NCBI GenBank assembly: GCA_034509755.1
Contig: CM067549.1
Location: 40,065,305-40,129,304, forward strand
Length of the DNA: 64,000 bases
Direction: 5' to 3'
DNA from: Anisodus tanguticus
Taxonomy: Eukaryota > Streptophyta > Magnoliopsida > Solanales > Solanaceae
How positions within the stretch are numbered: the first letter of the stretch is position 1; each line of letters starts with the position of its first letter. This document shows, one piece after another, positions 1 through 11,990 of the stretch. Below the pieces are notes generated by a model. It made no database searches and was not told the origin of the DNA. It was given only the letters and a program-made list of their open reading frames with translations. The position numbers were made by a program, and so were the translations under genes.

Positions 1-1652
1 CGACCGACTATAACGTGGCTCAGTAAGAAAATAAATACATATAAATAGGTGCAATGCAAGATAAACCTTAAGGGATACCATAAATCGAGTCGGAGTGACC
101 TATGATCATTATCCTCCGACTATCGTTATTGTTGCTACGTTCATCAACTTTCAACCAACTAACAAGAGATGTATAAAGAATGAGAAGTACTACTGATAAG
201 GGTCATATAAGGGACATGAACTACTTCAACAAGAAAGGAACATGGTCATCTCAAGCTTAACAAGAAGAGTGTCATTTTAAGAAAGCGTTTATACCAAAAT
301 CATGCCAAAGGAAGAAGTTAGCCCTACATACATTGTCGTTGTAGATATATGGATCATACGAGTCCTTGTATACTCTACGAACGATTATCTACATTATACG
401 AATGATTTGTATCAATAACGGATTCGTAATTCATAAGGAAACTCATGATATTTTATCAAACACCTAGCATACGTAAATGTCAGGTACTCTTTTATGACCA
501 TTTGTACTCATATAGCGATACAATAACTTCTCCCATCCTCCTTCCTCCCTTATACAATATGTTGACACTCCAGCAACTCCATATCACACTCACAACCTCA
601 TACAAACAACCCAAAATCACAACAAGCAAGATGCAATACTTTAAGAACTAGTCCTATTAGTTTTCCCCAACAATTCATCCTTTTACACTTGTATAAAAAT
701 AAGAACAAGAAGGAGAAGGTGTACTTACCTCAAACCACAAGAATTAATTCAAATTCAAGCTTGCTTCACCACCAACAATTCTCTAACAATTAATATAACG
801 ATGAGAAAGACGATTCTACGATAACCACAAGATTCTTTACGATGGATTTGCGTAGTTTGTCCTTTGATTTGGCTTAGGATCATTCAAAACCTCTTAAAGA
901 GAGTTTGGGATCAGTTTAGGAATATGAAAATAAGAGGTAATGCGCTCAAGGTCGAATTGGACCTATTTATAGGAATTAAAAGCTGCCACTGCCAATATAT
1001 ATGCTGGGAAATACGGGACATACTTTTTTTGTACGGCCGTACATGGCACCGTACGTTTTTGTACGATCGTACATGGCACCGTACTTTTTTGTATAGGCCG
1101 TACATGACACCATACTTTTTTGTACGGGCCGTACATGGCACTATACTTTTTTGTACGGGCCGTACATGGCACTATACTTTTTTTTATGGGCCGTACATGA
1201 CACCATACTTCTCCAATTAGCGAACTATCTATTGCATTAGAAACTCTATGAACTTGAATTTAGATAGGTTATGCAACCCATAATTTCTTATATAATAGAA
1301 GATATACTTCCCAAAAGTTTTGCCAAAATCCTGCCTTTCCCCGAGTTTCAATGAACTTAATTTCTTCGATTCGCTTAATCCAGAAACCTTTAGATACACT
1401 CTCAATACTTTACATAAAGTCTTACTTACCCTCATATGGTCCGACAACTCATCCAAACTTACATTATTTCTCTTACGATGCAATCGACGTAACGAGATAG
1501 ACTACGATGAACTTATCATTTCTCAAACTTTTTTTGCAACTCCTTAAACTCCAATATGATTGATTTTATCTAATTCTTGAGTTGATTCTTTCATTGGACT
1601 TAAGTCATCTCACTCACGATGAAACCCACATACAAAAGTTTGGGATGTAACA
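1..1652 (-). mobile_element. Ty3/gypsy LTR, partial (left end off window)
   Basis: The right edge reads ...GGGATGTAACA at 1652, so on the minus strand the repeat opens with TGTTACATCCC, a usual plant gypsy LTR start. Bases 1-400 resemble 21060-21400, which belongs to another LTR in this window: the same order of blocks around 'ctcagtaagaaaata', 'gtgcaatgcaagac' and 'aatcatgcca'. The two are therefore diverged members of one broad LTR family. No coding capacity is seen; the short reading frames inside come from simple repeats. The left end and target duplication lie outside the window. Confidence 0.6.
1022..1212. repeat. Tandem array of ~31 bp units with palindromic GTACGGCCGTAC cores
   Basis: Six units begin near 1031, 1061, 1091, 1122, 1153 and 1184. 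Each has a palindromic or near-palindromic core (GTACGGCCGTAC, GTACGATCGTAC, GTACGGGCCGTAC), then 'atggcaccgtac' and a T tract. The array lies inside the LTR above. A comparable block of inverted words, 'catatgtggc/gccgcatatg', occupies the matching position of the LTR at 22017-22070. Confidence 0.85.
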
Positions 1653-1689
1653 ATAATGATGTGGATATACATATTGAAGGTTATTGACT

Positions 1690-1873
1690 AGTAAGTCTGT
1701 TTAAGAAAGAACATAAGACTTTTGAAATTTGTGATCCAAAATAAGTCTTAGATATTTGTGTCGATATAAATTATCCCATAAAGATAAATTATTTCTAAAT
1801 ATATAAAGGTGACGTTCTTTTTTGGACAGACTAAAAAGAAAATGATGCCACATAAATTGCGACAGAGGGAGTA
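1690..1873. mobile_element. Stowaway-type MITE, right end
   Basis: The block ends in 'gccacataaattgcgacagagggag' followed by TA. Read from the other strand this is the CTCCCTCTGTCGCAATTTATGTGGC terminus common in solanaceous MITEs, flanked by the TA expected of Stowaway elements. Internal words such as 'gacgttcttttttggacagacta' also fit that family. The matching left terminal repeat is not present, so the copy is truncated or its left end has decayed. Confidence 0.6.
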
Positions 1874-2036
1874 CATCGTATATTTGCATTATTTGGCTTT
1901 ACATAATCTAAGGATCGGGTGCATGATATATTGACCTCTTAATCTCGGGAGCATGATTTTGGGATTGGGAGGCTTGGACCCGATAAGATCTAAAGGATAT
2001 GGTATTCCGAGTGGTATATGGACTTAGCGGTCCCCA

Positions 2037-2460
2037 ATGGGCCACATCTGTGTGTGTACGGAGCATAGTGCATATCACTGCATTCTTGGTTATGTTCTGA
2101 TGCAACACAACAAGGTTATCACATATGCTTCAAGAAAGCTGAGGATGCATGAGCAGAATTACCCGACTTATGATCTTGAGTTAGCAACAATAGTATTCGC
2201 CCTGAAGATATGCTATCATTACTTATATGGGCTTCATGTTGATATGTATATCTTCCAGGAAAAAGGAATTGAATCTAAGGAAAATGAGGTGGTTGGAACT
2301 GTTGAAGGGCTATGATGTTGATATCTTATACCACCTCGCTAAAGCAAATGTGGTAGCCGATGCATTAAGTCACAAGTCTATGGGTGGCCTGAGATATGTG
2401 GGGGTTGATAGGTTAGAGATGAGCAATGATCTATATCGATTCGCCATCTTGAGTATATGA
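2037..2460 (+). pseudogene. Ty3/gypsy RNase H remnant
   Basis: This is a piece of the RNase H domain of a gypsy polyprotein, which degrades the RNA strand during reverse transcription. Conserved blocks are readable: YVLMQ, ITYASRKLR, NYPTYDLELA near 2160-2190, and then, in another frame, LKGYDVDILYHLAKANVVADALS near 2300-2370. A frameshift near 2250 and loss of the segment that normally follows the 'VDIFTDH' block separate the two halves. It is directly followed by integrase remains in the same orientation. No RT domain precedes it, so the element is cut off on its left. Confidence 0.75.
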
Positions 2461-3765
2461 TTGCTTGATACAGATGATGGAGGTGCTATTGTTCAGAATG
2501 TCGCCGAATCATCATTAGTGGAAGAAGTAAAGGCAAGGCAATTCGATGATCCAAAGTTGGTTAGAATAAGAGAAGCAATCCCCTTTCAGAAGAAGTAATT
2601 ATTTGAGCTGTCAAATGATAAAGTTCTTAAATATAAGGTCCGGTTATATGTACCCAATGTTAGGGGACTTTGAGGGTGAATTATGGAAGAAATTCACCAG
2701 TCCATGTATTCTATCCATCCTGGTTCTACTAAGATGTACCATGACCTTCAACAAATTTACTGGTGGAATGACATAAAGAAAAATATTGCAGAGTTCATGG
2801 CCCAATGTCTGAACTGCTAGCAAGTCAAGGATGAACATCAAAATCCAAGAGGATTGCTTTAGAAATTTGATATTTCGACATGGAAGTGGGAGTCAATCAA
2901 TATGGATTTCATTACAGGGTTACCTAATTCTCATCGGATGTTTAACTCTGTTTGGTTTATTGTCGACAGACTCACGAAGTCAGCCCATCTCCTACCTATC
3001 AGAATTACCTATTCAGCTGAGGATTACGCCAAGTTGTACCTTAAGGAGATAGTCCAACTTCATGGAGTTTCGGTTTCTATCATATAGGACAGGGGTGCCC
3101 AATATACAGCTAACTGCTGGAGGTCCTTCCAGAGGGGTTTGGGTACTCATATTAACCTCAGCACAACTTTCCATCTGCAGACAGACGGGAAAGCTAAGCG
3201 CACTATTCAGATGCTCGAGGATATGCTGCGAGCTTGTGTCTTGGATTTCAAAGGGAGTTGGGAAGATCATTTGCCGCTCACTGAGTTTACCTATAATAGC
3301 AGCTACTATTCCAGCATCAAGATGGCACCATATAAAGCTCTGTATAGGCGAAAGTGTAGGTCTCCAATTAGCTGGTTTGAAGTTGATGAAACAAAATTAT
3401 TGGGACTTGATTTGGTGCAACAAGTAGTAGAAAAGGTGAAGCTAATTCAGGAACGGTTGTTAACGACTCAGAGTCGACATAAATCTTATTCAGATAACCG
3501 AGCTGAGACTTAATATTTTCTGTAGGCAATTGGGTATTTCTGAAGGTATCTTCTATGAAAGGTGTAATGAGGTTCAGCAAGAAGGGAAAACTTAGCCCTA
3601 GGCACGTTCGACTATATAAGATCATTCAGAGGATTAGCCAAGTGGCTTACAAATTTGAATTACCCCCAGAGTTGGAGGCAGTTCATACAGTATTCCATGT
3701 ATCTATGCTTCGGAAGATCTTAGGTGACCCCTCACATGTTAACCCTATAGATGATGTGATATAAA
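2461..3765 (+). pseudogene. Ty3/gypsy integrase remnant
   Basis: These are integrase domains of the same element. The zinc-binding part is readable around 2690-2820 (HPGSTKMYHDL followed by CLNC). The catalytic core starts at MDFITGLP (2902), with DRLTKSAHLLP after it and a DRGAQYT block near 3088. The block around 3184 reads TDGKAKRTIQ where the family has a Glu before the Arg; the codon at 3196-3198 is AAG (Lys), so the third catalytic acid is lost. The C-terminal part (3555-3764) keeps GKLSPRHV and VFHVSMLRK. Several stops and frameshifts break it, and the sequence leaves the family just where a chromodomain would begin. Confidence 0.8.
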
Positions 3766-3889
3766 AAAGGTCCTGAACTTGGTTCGTCAACTCAAGTTAA
3801 GAAGTGACGTCCCGAGAGTGCCAATGGTTAGCCTTCAATATACGGCTAAAGGCCTAGAATTGTATGGGATATGGAGCGGATTAGGAGAC

Positions 3890-4650
3890 AATACTTGATT
3901 ATCTAAAAAGATTGTCAATTATTCGGCCTTAGTGTTGTCTTGGCCGAGACCATTCTTTTAATTTGTTGTCTTTAATTTCTTATATTAATTACTAGTTTAC
4001 TTAGGACACCATTAAATCCATGTAATAACCCCTAGCTTCCCTTAGGACACATTCAATGCACTATGTAAGAAGGGTGACTAAGTCAAAGGGGTTTAATCCA
4101 AATGGTGACTTGGCCGAGGATAGAACAAGGTAGCAACGGCAAATGCATCATCTAGAAGGTGTGGTCTTCAAGAGGATGATTCGTGCATGAACTTCCTTAA
4201 TTGGAGGACATCAAGATGAACTTGAAGAAACCGAAGAGTTGGTCGAACCACTCCCCCAACCGATCGGCCAAAGGTGCATGCCAAGGGGAGATGATTCTCA
4301 ACACTCTCCAAGAAGTTCATTTAAGAGTTAACTAGTTCATATGTGGAAGCCACATAGAAAGGTTCTAGAACACATGGAAGATCGGTATTCATCCCCCTCA
4401 GCCGAAGATTCCTTCCCCTCCATCGTTCCCACCTTGGCCGAATGGCTTGTGTTTGCGTCCCTTGTATTTCCCTTCTAGAATGGTCCTTTTGCTATTATAA
4501 ATAGGACCCTTAGGAAATTGTAATAGGGCAGTTGTTGATGATATATAAAAAGTAAGTTTTAATCAAAAGCTAAGGTATTCAACCCGGTGTTGTATACATT
4601 AGTTGGTCCTCCGGGAGGGCCGTGTATCTTGTGTTATCTTTTAAGGTTCC
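3890..4650 (+). repeat. LTR-like non-coding stretch with TATA box, unclassified
   Basis: There is no open reading frame. The stretch has an LTR-like promoter layout: a TATA box at 4496, a 'ggaccc' block and a downstream T-rich leader. The word TTGGCCGA recurs at 3940, 4110 and 4434, with its complement TCGGCCAA at 4264. No second copy is visible in the window, so calling it an LTR rests on layout alone. Confidence 0.35.
4496..4503 (+). promoter_or_regulatory. TATA box candidate
   Basis: The octamer TATAAATA sits in 'gctattataaataggaccc', a context typical of plant retrotransposon and gene core promoters. No coding sequence follows within 500 bases. Confidence 0.4.
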
Positions 4651-5459
4651 GGTCACCCTCACTTGGTTAGTATTAAGCATTGTAGTCAGAAACCTAAATC
4701 TAATCCTTGTCCAATTGACCAAACGCATCTTGTTGTCGACTCGAGCAATAAATCCCTCGTGTCAATATCCTTGCCATATCCACCGTATAGCACTTGGTGT
4801 GTACTCGGGTTTGCACCTAGCATCTCGTGTCCATTCCTCGTCCAAGTTACTGGTTTCCTTGCTTCACTATACACCACATCATCCCTCCAACCTCCATTCA
4901 AAGGGCCACTGCCCGAATCCACCTGCATCCCCACACAAACACAACCAACCTTACCAACATCCCCACCAAGTTCCCCTTATCGAACCTCACTGTCCCAGTT
5001 CGTCTATGAGACCTTACCACCACTAAGACACCAATGTCCTGCCACCACAATCTCCCGCAACACCTCTGGGGAATCCCTCTACAATGCCAAAACCCATTTC
5101 TTCCTAAAACTACCCGAAACAGTCACCAAATTTTACATTACTGGCAGAACCCGATAAACTCGAGACCTCACTGTTTCAGCATTATTCCGTCACCTCACCA
5201 CCATTCAACCACATAAGCCCGAGCACCATCCCCACATTAAACACACTCATAATAACCCTATAAAACGTCTAACCCCAACTCCCCCTGATTCCACCCGGAA
5301 CATCATCCTAATTTCCACTGCCCGACAATAGCCGATAAACCGAGAACTCCACTTTTTTGTCCATTATTTTGGGTCGGCCCGAATATAACCAAGACCTGAC
5401 CCACTTACACACTTACACCCCTCCTTATATACATAAGGATGTTCATGTTACTATGGACC
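4651..5459. other. C-rich unrecognised stretch
   Basis: The + strand is rich in C and A ('caccac', 'cctccaacc', 'ccccac') and poor in G. It gives long but unconvincing frames up to about 160 codons full of Pro, Ser, Thr and His, with no domain I recognise. It ends where the LTR at 5460 starts. It is probably decayed repeat sequence. Confidence 0.4.
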
Positions 5460-8388
5460 TATCACAACCCCTTTCAGGGACCATGGTGGCACCTACGTAA
5501 ACCTACTAGTAGGCGAATCACTCCCAATCATTCACATGATATATATATATATATATCATACATAAAAATGAAAAGATAACAGAATATTACCTAATCTATG
5601 TCATGATATAAATGCAGAATAAATAAGTCTGAACATCAAACAACATCCCCTAAAGATATAGTCTATGTATAAAAAAGCGTTACAATCTGAAACAAGTCTA
5701 AAAGTCAAGGGAAACATAGTGCCAAAACTGATTACATAAATTAAACTGTATGACATGTCTCTCAAATGCAATAAAATACAAAATAATGATAGAACAACCA
5801 AGGGCATGCCGAAGGTATAATTCTCACCCTGAATAATGGAGATCACCCATTCAGACTCAGCCACGGTGTCCTGCACTGGTAGAAGGCACTGAATCTGCAC
5901 CAGAAAAGATGCAGCAAGTGTAGTATGAGTACACAACATACCCCCGTAGGCATCGTACGTCGACAAAGATGTAAGATACTCAAAAAGAGATAAATAACAA
6001 GTTGACACCAAATAGTCATATTCTAACAGTGTAAATATCCAAGTAAGATCACATTGTTCACAACATATTCCATAGATTTCACAATTTGTTTTTAAATAAG
6101 AATTCATAATCACTTAGGTCATCCAAGTTCAGAATAGTGCAATAGCAGCAATTCGAGTATCATTGAGTAAGTAACATGCTTCCTTTATTCCTGAAATTCA
6201 ATCAAGTTATCAATAATCAATTCAACATTTGTTTCAACAACAGATAATGCATGGATGATATATGCATGATATGTTATGAATGCAATGCAAATACATGTAC
6301 ATTGATCTTCCAGTATACAGACACTCAAGTTTTTATTATGAGACGAACACCCATGGGGGACCCGTGAAGTCCATATACTCCTCCGGAATTTCCCTTCGAA
6401 AACTAGCTCTTAGCCAAACAGAATCATGTTGCAAGCATGCAACCTGTCCCCTCAAATATCATCATCATCATAGTGTTGCCATAATCTCATAAGTAATGTC
6501 ACCTTTCTGGTCTCTTGGACCCACAACACTTCATACCACTTTTATATCAATATCTCAGAACCATGAGTGAATGAATGCAAATGACAGTTAAAGGCAAGAA
6601 ATCATAATGTAATGAGATGCAACCAAGTATAGAGATTAATGTCACATACTTCCAAGAATTTAATAACATAACAATCTAAGTACAAATCAGGATATAATAT
6701 CGGAAGCAAGTGTGATGAATAAACAAACAATAGCAAATACAGTGACAAGCTTAAACAAATTATCAGTCGGAACCAGCACAAGGTTGATCCCCTAAATCAC
6801 CCTTCAACATAGTTCAACACCGGTACACACTCAACTGTTCATCATAACCGTCTGAGTGGGACCCCTCAAACATGCCCCATACCCCTCAATATTTATAACT
6901 AATTATGCACTTCTATCGAAGTCTTGCGAAAGTAAACTGTAGCCTACCTCTAGGCCGAACAAGAGCGCTAACCAATCAAACCTCGGTGATTGCCTTGCCC
7001 TTCCATTGTGCCTTGTGATAATCAAAGTCTAATCACGTAAATGCTATTCATTAATAAAGAGCTTACACAATATATAAGGATATAATCCTTAACAAAGAAA
7101 GACTTTAAATACCAACTCCGGGCCCACGTCACAAGACTTAAACTTTATTACCCCAAAACCAAGAACACATACTAGGTAATCATATCCTTAAGTTAATTAG
7201 GAAACTATACCCATTTAATCCTTCAATTGGACAATATACAAAAAGCCCCAATTTGGAAACCCTAGAATTTCCCACCAATTGGAATATGTTTCTATAGTCA
7301 AATTAAGCTCTACAACCTGACAATCTAGTATAACCCATAACTATTTCATAATAATCAAGTAACTAAATCCTTCAACACCCTTTAAAATCCATGATTTAAC
7401 TCTCTTAATCTCATAAGAACTCACAATTCATCTTCCCCAACTTATACACATACTATATCACCATTAAAGGATTTAGAAACATAAAATGAAACCACAAATG
7501 AAGGAAATATTTACCTCTAGGATTAATTCCACTCTTGAACCTCAGAATACTCTCCCTTGTGGCTCTAAGTTGGAGAAAGAATCTGACCTAGGGAATTAAA
7601 TAGGACACCTGATACAGTGATCCCGCCCCAGTGGAATTGACTCCGCTGGAGCGGATCTACTGCCGTGAACCATTACCTCGCTGAGGCACTGTCACTTGAC
7701 ACCTTGCCTCAGTGCCACAGTGTTCCCGATCTCGCAGAGGTGGATTCGCCCCTACGGATAATCCCTTCGCCAAGGTGGAAACTCACTACTTTCCTAACCC
7801 CACTTCTGTGATCCAACCTTCCACTGAGGCAGACCCGCATGAGCGGACAAAGGTGCCACTGAGATGGACACCAGACACCAGAAATGGAAAACAACCTCAA
7901 CTCCCATTGAACACTCGAAACACTCCTGAGACCCCCTGAACACAAACCAAACATGCTCATATAAGGTAAATAATGCTATGAACTCACTCGTACCCTCAGA
8001 TTTCTCATCTTACCGAGCTAACTTATACTTTTCTAAAGAATTGTCCAGGAAAACCAAATATCCAAATTTCATAACTAGTACCACAAAATACATCAAATTC
8101 TCTCGGGAAGCGAATCAGTGACTCAACTAAGTCATAAATAACCTTTCGTAGCTATCTAAAGTTACAGAACCCAGAATGGAACCTATTTAGTCAAAAGTCA
8201 ACTTTGAGTCAAATTATTCAAATTCTAAGTTTCTAGTCTTGGGTTTTTTTATCTGAAAATCATGTAAATGGAACTTGGGATTCATGCCATCCATGCTCGT
8301 GCATCACAAACCCCACACAAAGTCTATGGTAATAGTAAAATAGTGAAATATAGGTCTTAGGCTAAAATTTTCCGGACGGGTCATTACA
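5460..8388 (-). mobile_element. 3' LTR of the minus-strand chromodomain gypsy element
   Basis: The right end is ...GGACGGGTCATTACA at 8388; read on the minus strand it opens TGTAATGACCCGTCC. It abuts the stop codon of the chromodomain frame (8389-8391), as expected of a 3' LTR. The left end at 5460 reads TATCACAACCC, matching the TGTCATGAACCC end of the solo LTR at 58835, with the terminal G mutated. About 1.2 kb of this LTR aligns with that solo LTR, for example at 5855-5960 versus 59190-59310 and at 7940-8160 versus 60170-60380. The block at about 6300-7500 is absent from the solo copy. No 5' LTR of this element is visible. Confidence 0.75.
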
Positions 8389-8637
8389 TTAGATACCAAT
8401 TAAACAAACATTAATCCTCAAACAGATATAAATGAATAGAGGAAATGTGCTTAAAGTAGTAAACAAGTCAGAATATCTGCTCCGTAAGTCTGACTTTGTC
8501 TCCCAAGTCACCTCCTTAGCAGGATGATGTCTCCACTGAACTTTCACAGAAGCTATCTCCTTAGACCTTAATTTTCTCACGTGCTTGTCCAAAATAGCCA
8601 TAAGCTCCTCCTCAAACTCTAAATTCTGATCACGCAA
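8389..8637 (-). pseudogene. Gypsy polyprotein C-terminus with chromodomain
   Basis: The frame reads EEELMAILDKHVRKLRSKEIA, then VKVQWRHHPAKEVTWETKSDL and RYSDLF before the stop. This is the compact chromodomain-like tail of chromoviruses of the Del/Tekay type, thought to steer integration to particular chromatin. The aromatic WR...TWE pattern is kept. The terminal stop lies directly against the LTR. The upstream linker is in another frame, so the domain is no longer joined to its integrase. Confidence 0.75.
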
Positions 8638-9835
8638 TACAAAGTCCCACTAGATGATATAAGAATCGTCATTATGATACTTCTTCAACATAGACACATC
8701 GAAAACTGGATGAACGCCTGATTGACTAAGTGGCAGAGCCAACTCATATGCCACATCCCTAACTCTCTGAAGAATATCAAAAGGTCAAATGTACCTCGGA
8801 CTCAAATTCCATATCTTTTTAAACCTCATCATACCTTTCATGGGTGATACCTTCAATAGAACCCTATCACCAACCATAAATTCCAAGTCTTGGACCTTCC
8901 GACCCGTATACTCTTTCTGCTTGCTCTGAGTTGCCAGGAGCTTATCCTGGATGACATTCACCTTCTCTAAGGAATCTCTTAGTAAAATGGTACCCCATGG
9001 TCGGTCTTCGAATGCATGAAACCAACAAATCGAAGATCGACATATCCTACCATACAATGCCTCAAACGGTGCCATACCAATACTGGAGTAATTGTTGTTG
9101 TTATACGCAAACTCTGCCAAAGGTAAGAACTGGCCCCAATTACCACCAAAATCAATCACATAGGCTTGTAACATATCCTCCAAAACCTAAATAGTTCACT
9201 CGAACTGACCATCGGTCTGAGGGTGAAATGTTGTAATAAGATCTAAATGAGTACCCAACTATTTCTACAAAGTCCGCTAGAAATACGAAGTAAACTGAGT
9301 CCCCGATCTGAGATGATAGGAACCCCATAAAGATGAACAATCTCATAAATGTAGATCTTAGCCAACTTTTTTGTATTATATGTCGTCTAGACCGGAATGA
9401 AATGCACGAACTTGGTCAACCTATCAACAATGACCCAAATAGCATAAAACTTGCCCAACGTCTTGGGCAATCCCACAACAAAATCCATGGCAATTCTCTC
9501 ATACTTCCACTCAGAAATGGGCATCCTCTAAGACATGCCACTGGGTCGCTGGTGCTTGTACTTGACCTGCTATTAATTTTGACACCGAGACACAAACTCC
9601 ATAATGTCTCTCTTCATCATCCCCTACCAATAATGCTACTTCAAATCATGGTAAATCTTAGTAGCACCTGGATTAATTGAGTAACTAGAGCTATGGGCCT
9701 CCTCCATAAACAATCTGGTCAAATCACCCACACGAGGCACACACACTCTACCCTTAATTCTCAAAACCCCTTCACTATCAATCATAGCCTCCTTGGTATC
9801 TCCACTCATCACCTTATCTCTAATTTTGCACAACT
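8638..9835 (-). pseudogene. Gypsy integrase (degenerate)
   Basis: Read right to left: the zinc-binding region (9833-9600) has EEAHSSSYSINPGATKIYHDLK and then the core start MDFVVGLPKTLG near 9480. Next come a DRLTKF block, an SDRG block near 9300, TDGQFE near 9220 and EDMLQAYVIDFGGNWG at 9183. The C-terminal part has VGDRVLLKVSPMKGMMRF. The acidic catalytic positions can still be traced, unlike in the + strand gypsy at 2.4-3.8 kb. Stops and frameshifts divide it into at least four frames, so it is not functional. Confidence 0.8.
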
Positions 9836-10112
9836 TTACATCATCATACTGGTGGGTCCAAATCTAATCCAAAGGAGACGACCTTGCCTCAACACAAGCC
9901 AAAATCCTACCCGAATTCAAAATATCAAGCCTCATAAAATGGTTAGCTAGAGTCTGGACCTCCAATGCCAAATGATACTCGAAAGTGATCAAATGAACTA
10001 AACTCCCCATGCTTACTGCCTTTCGGCTCAAAGAATCCGCTACTACATTAGCCTTACATGGATGTTACATAATGGTCATGTCATAGTTTTTCAACAACTC
10101 CATATACCGACG

Positions 10113-10412
10113 CTACCTAGAATTCAAATATCTCCGATTAAACATGTGCTGAAGACTGTGGTGGTCGATATACACCTCATAATGAACATAATATAGGTAA
10201 TGCCTCAAAATCTTCAGAGCAAACTCAACGATAGACAAGTCAAAATCATGAATATGGTAATTCTTTTTGTACACCTTCAACTTTCTCGATGCATAAGCAA
10301 TAACCTTACCCTCCTGCATCAACACACATGCTAGCCCAATCCTAAAAGCCTTATAATACACAGTAAAGTCATTTCCCTCCACTGGAAGGGAGAAAATTGG
10401 GGTTGTAGTCAA
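10113..10412 (-). pseudogene. Gypsy RNase H
   Basis: A 99-codon open frame covers most of the RNase H domain: FTVYYKAF where the family has a CDAS-type block, GLACVLMQEGKVIAYASRKL, YHIHDFDLSIVEFALKILRHYLY and YIDHHSLQHMF. The first catalytic Asp region is altered (CDAS to YKAF), which by itself would impair activity. It lies between RT (right) and integrase (left) in normal gypsy order on the minus strand. Confidence 0.8.
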
Positions 10413-11309
10413 AAGAGACTTGAGCTTTTAGAAGCTCTCCTCACACTGATTGGACTACTAAAAAGGCACCTCTTTCTGAGTCAAACACGTTAGATGAGAA
10501 GAAATATAAGATAAACCCTTGATGAACCAGCGATATTAGATAGCAAGACCTAAAAAACTCTGAATCTCTATCACAGAAGTTGGTGTAGGCTAGTTCCTAA
10601 CTGCCTCTATCTTCTTAGGATCAACCATAATTCCATCCTTGGACACCACGTGTCCTAAGAATGCCACAGAACTCAATCAAAACTCACACTTTGAGAACTT
10701 AGCATACAACTTCTTCTCTTTCAATAAACTAAGGACTAACATCAAATGGTGCTCATACTCCTGCTGACTCTTCGAATAAATCAATATGTCGTCAATGACC
10801 ATAATAAAAAAAGAATCCAAATACAGATTCAATATCCCATTCATCAAATCCATGAACGATGTTGGGGCATTGGTAAGCTGAAAAGACATCATCAAGAACT
10901 CATAATGCCAATAACAAGTCTGGACAACTATCTTGGGAACATCCTCTGCCTGGATCTTCAATTGATGAAACCCAGACCTCAAGTTAATTTTTGAAAACAC
11001 TGAAGTACCCTGAAGCTGATCGAATAGGTCATCAATACAAGGGATTAAATACTTATTTCTGATAGTGACCTTGTTCAACTATCTGTAATCTAAGCATATA
11101 CCCATGGTACCATCCTTCTTCTTCATGAACAAGACAGAAGCACCCCATAAAGATACACTCATTTGAATGAAGCCCTTACTAAACAAATCTTGTAGCTGCT
11201 CCTTCAACTCTCTCAACTCGACTGGAGCCATATGGTACTGGGGAATAGAAATAGGTCGAGTATTCAGCTCGAGATTAATACTGAAGTCGATATCCTTATC
11301 TAGTGGCAT
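10413..11309 (-). pseudogene. Gypsy reverse transcriptase
   Basis: Two adjacent frames give the RT. 11309-11079 holds NTRPISIPQYHMAPVELRELKEQL and KKKDGTMGICLDYR. 11078-10677 holds NKVTIRNKYLIPCIDDLFDQLQGTSVFSKINLRSGFHQL and then VIDDILIYSKS, the YxDD-box equivalent with both Asp residues present but the usual Phe/Tyr replaced. An in-frame stop separates them just after the 'CLDYR' block. The thumb region to 10413 is further broken. Confidence 0.82.
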
Positions 11310-11320
11310 ACCTAGTAAAT

Positions 11321-11990
11321 TTAAAGGAAAACCTCATCAAGCTTGCTAACTATTGGAACAGACTCAAGGGAATGCGTCTCCACACTCGTATCCCGAATAT
11401 GAGATAGATATACCAAACAACCCTTCTGTATAAACTTCCTATCCCAAATGAAAGAAATGATCTTCTTAGGAGCAGGGGTGTGAGTGCATCTCCAATCTAA
11501 CCTCAGAAGTCTAGGCACCGCTAACGTGACTATCTTCGAATAACAGTCCAGAATTGCATGATATAATGATAACCAATATGTCCCCAAAATATTACCAAAA
11601 TCAATTATCTAATATGACCAAGTATACCCAAGTATTATAACCCATAAAAGTAACCAAGCAATGCTGATAGACTCGATCTACAACTATAATATTATTGGCC
11701 GGTGAAGACACACGAATAGGGACATCAAGTATATCACACCACATATCTAATTCACCAGAAAAGTAGGTAGACACATATGAGAATGTAGACCCAAATCAAA
11801 TAGCATTGAAGAAGACCGATGACATACTGAGAAGAACCCAAACCACCATGATCAAAATACGGAGACTGAGAATACCTCAAAGACTAGCCCCTACCATAGA
11901 CTGAGAAAGCCGCTACTAGAGGTCGGCCAAGTGGCTGAGATTCACATGCTGATGAATACCCGACCAGGATCACCGTCGATCTGTTGCCAT
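11321..11990 (-). pseudogene. Gypsy aspartic protease and gag/protease linker
   Basis: Minus-strand reading gives a protease-like block with GSTFSYVSTYFSGEL, VPIRVSSPANNIIVVDRVYQHC and LVTFMGYNTWVYLVILD, then SLYHAILDCYSKIVTLAVPRL (the open frame 11587-11321). These are the conserved blocks between gag and RT in Del/Tekay-type gypsy elements. A glycine/proline linker 'SQPLGRPLVAAFS' lies near 11930. Beyond about 11990 the similarity to gypsy stops and gag is not found, so the element is truncated at its 5' side. Confidence 0.7.

Noticed and set aside
864..1220. Frame with repeated RTWHRTFLYD-like peptide as a repeat protein
   Set aside because: It is the translation of the ~31 bp palindromic DNA array inside an LTR, and it is open on both strands.
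4622..5157. Long Pro/Ser-rich plus-strand frames as a possible cell-wall protein
   Set aside because: Several overlapping frames are open at once because of C-rich composition. There is no signal peptide, regular repeat motif or family block.
5601..6113. 170-codon minus-strand frame with hydrophobic stretches
   Set aside because: It lies wholly inside the gypsy LTR; the homologous solo LTR does not keep it open.
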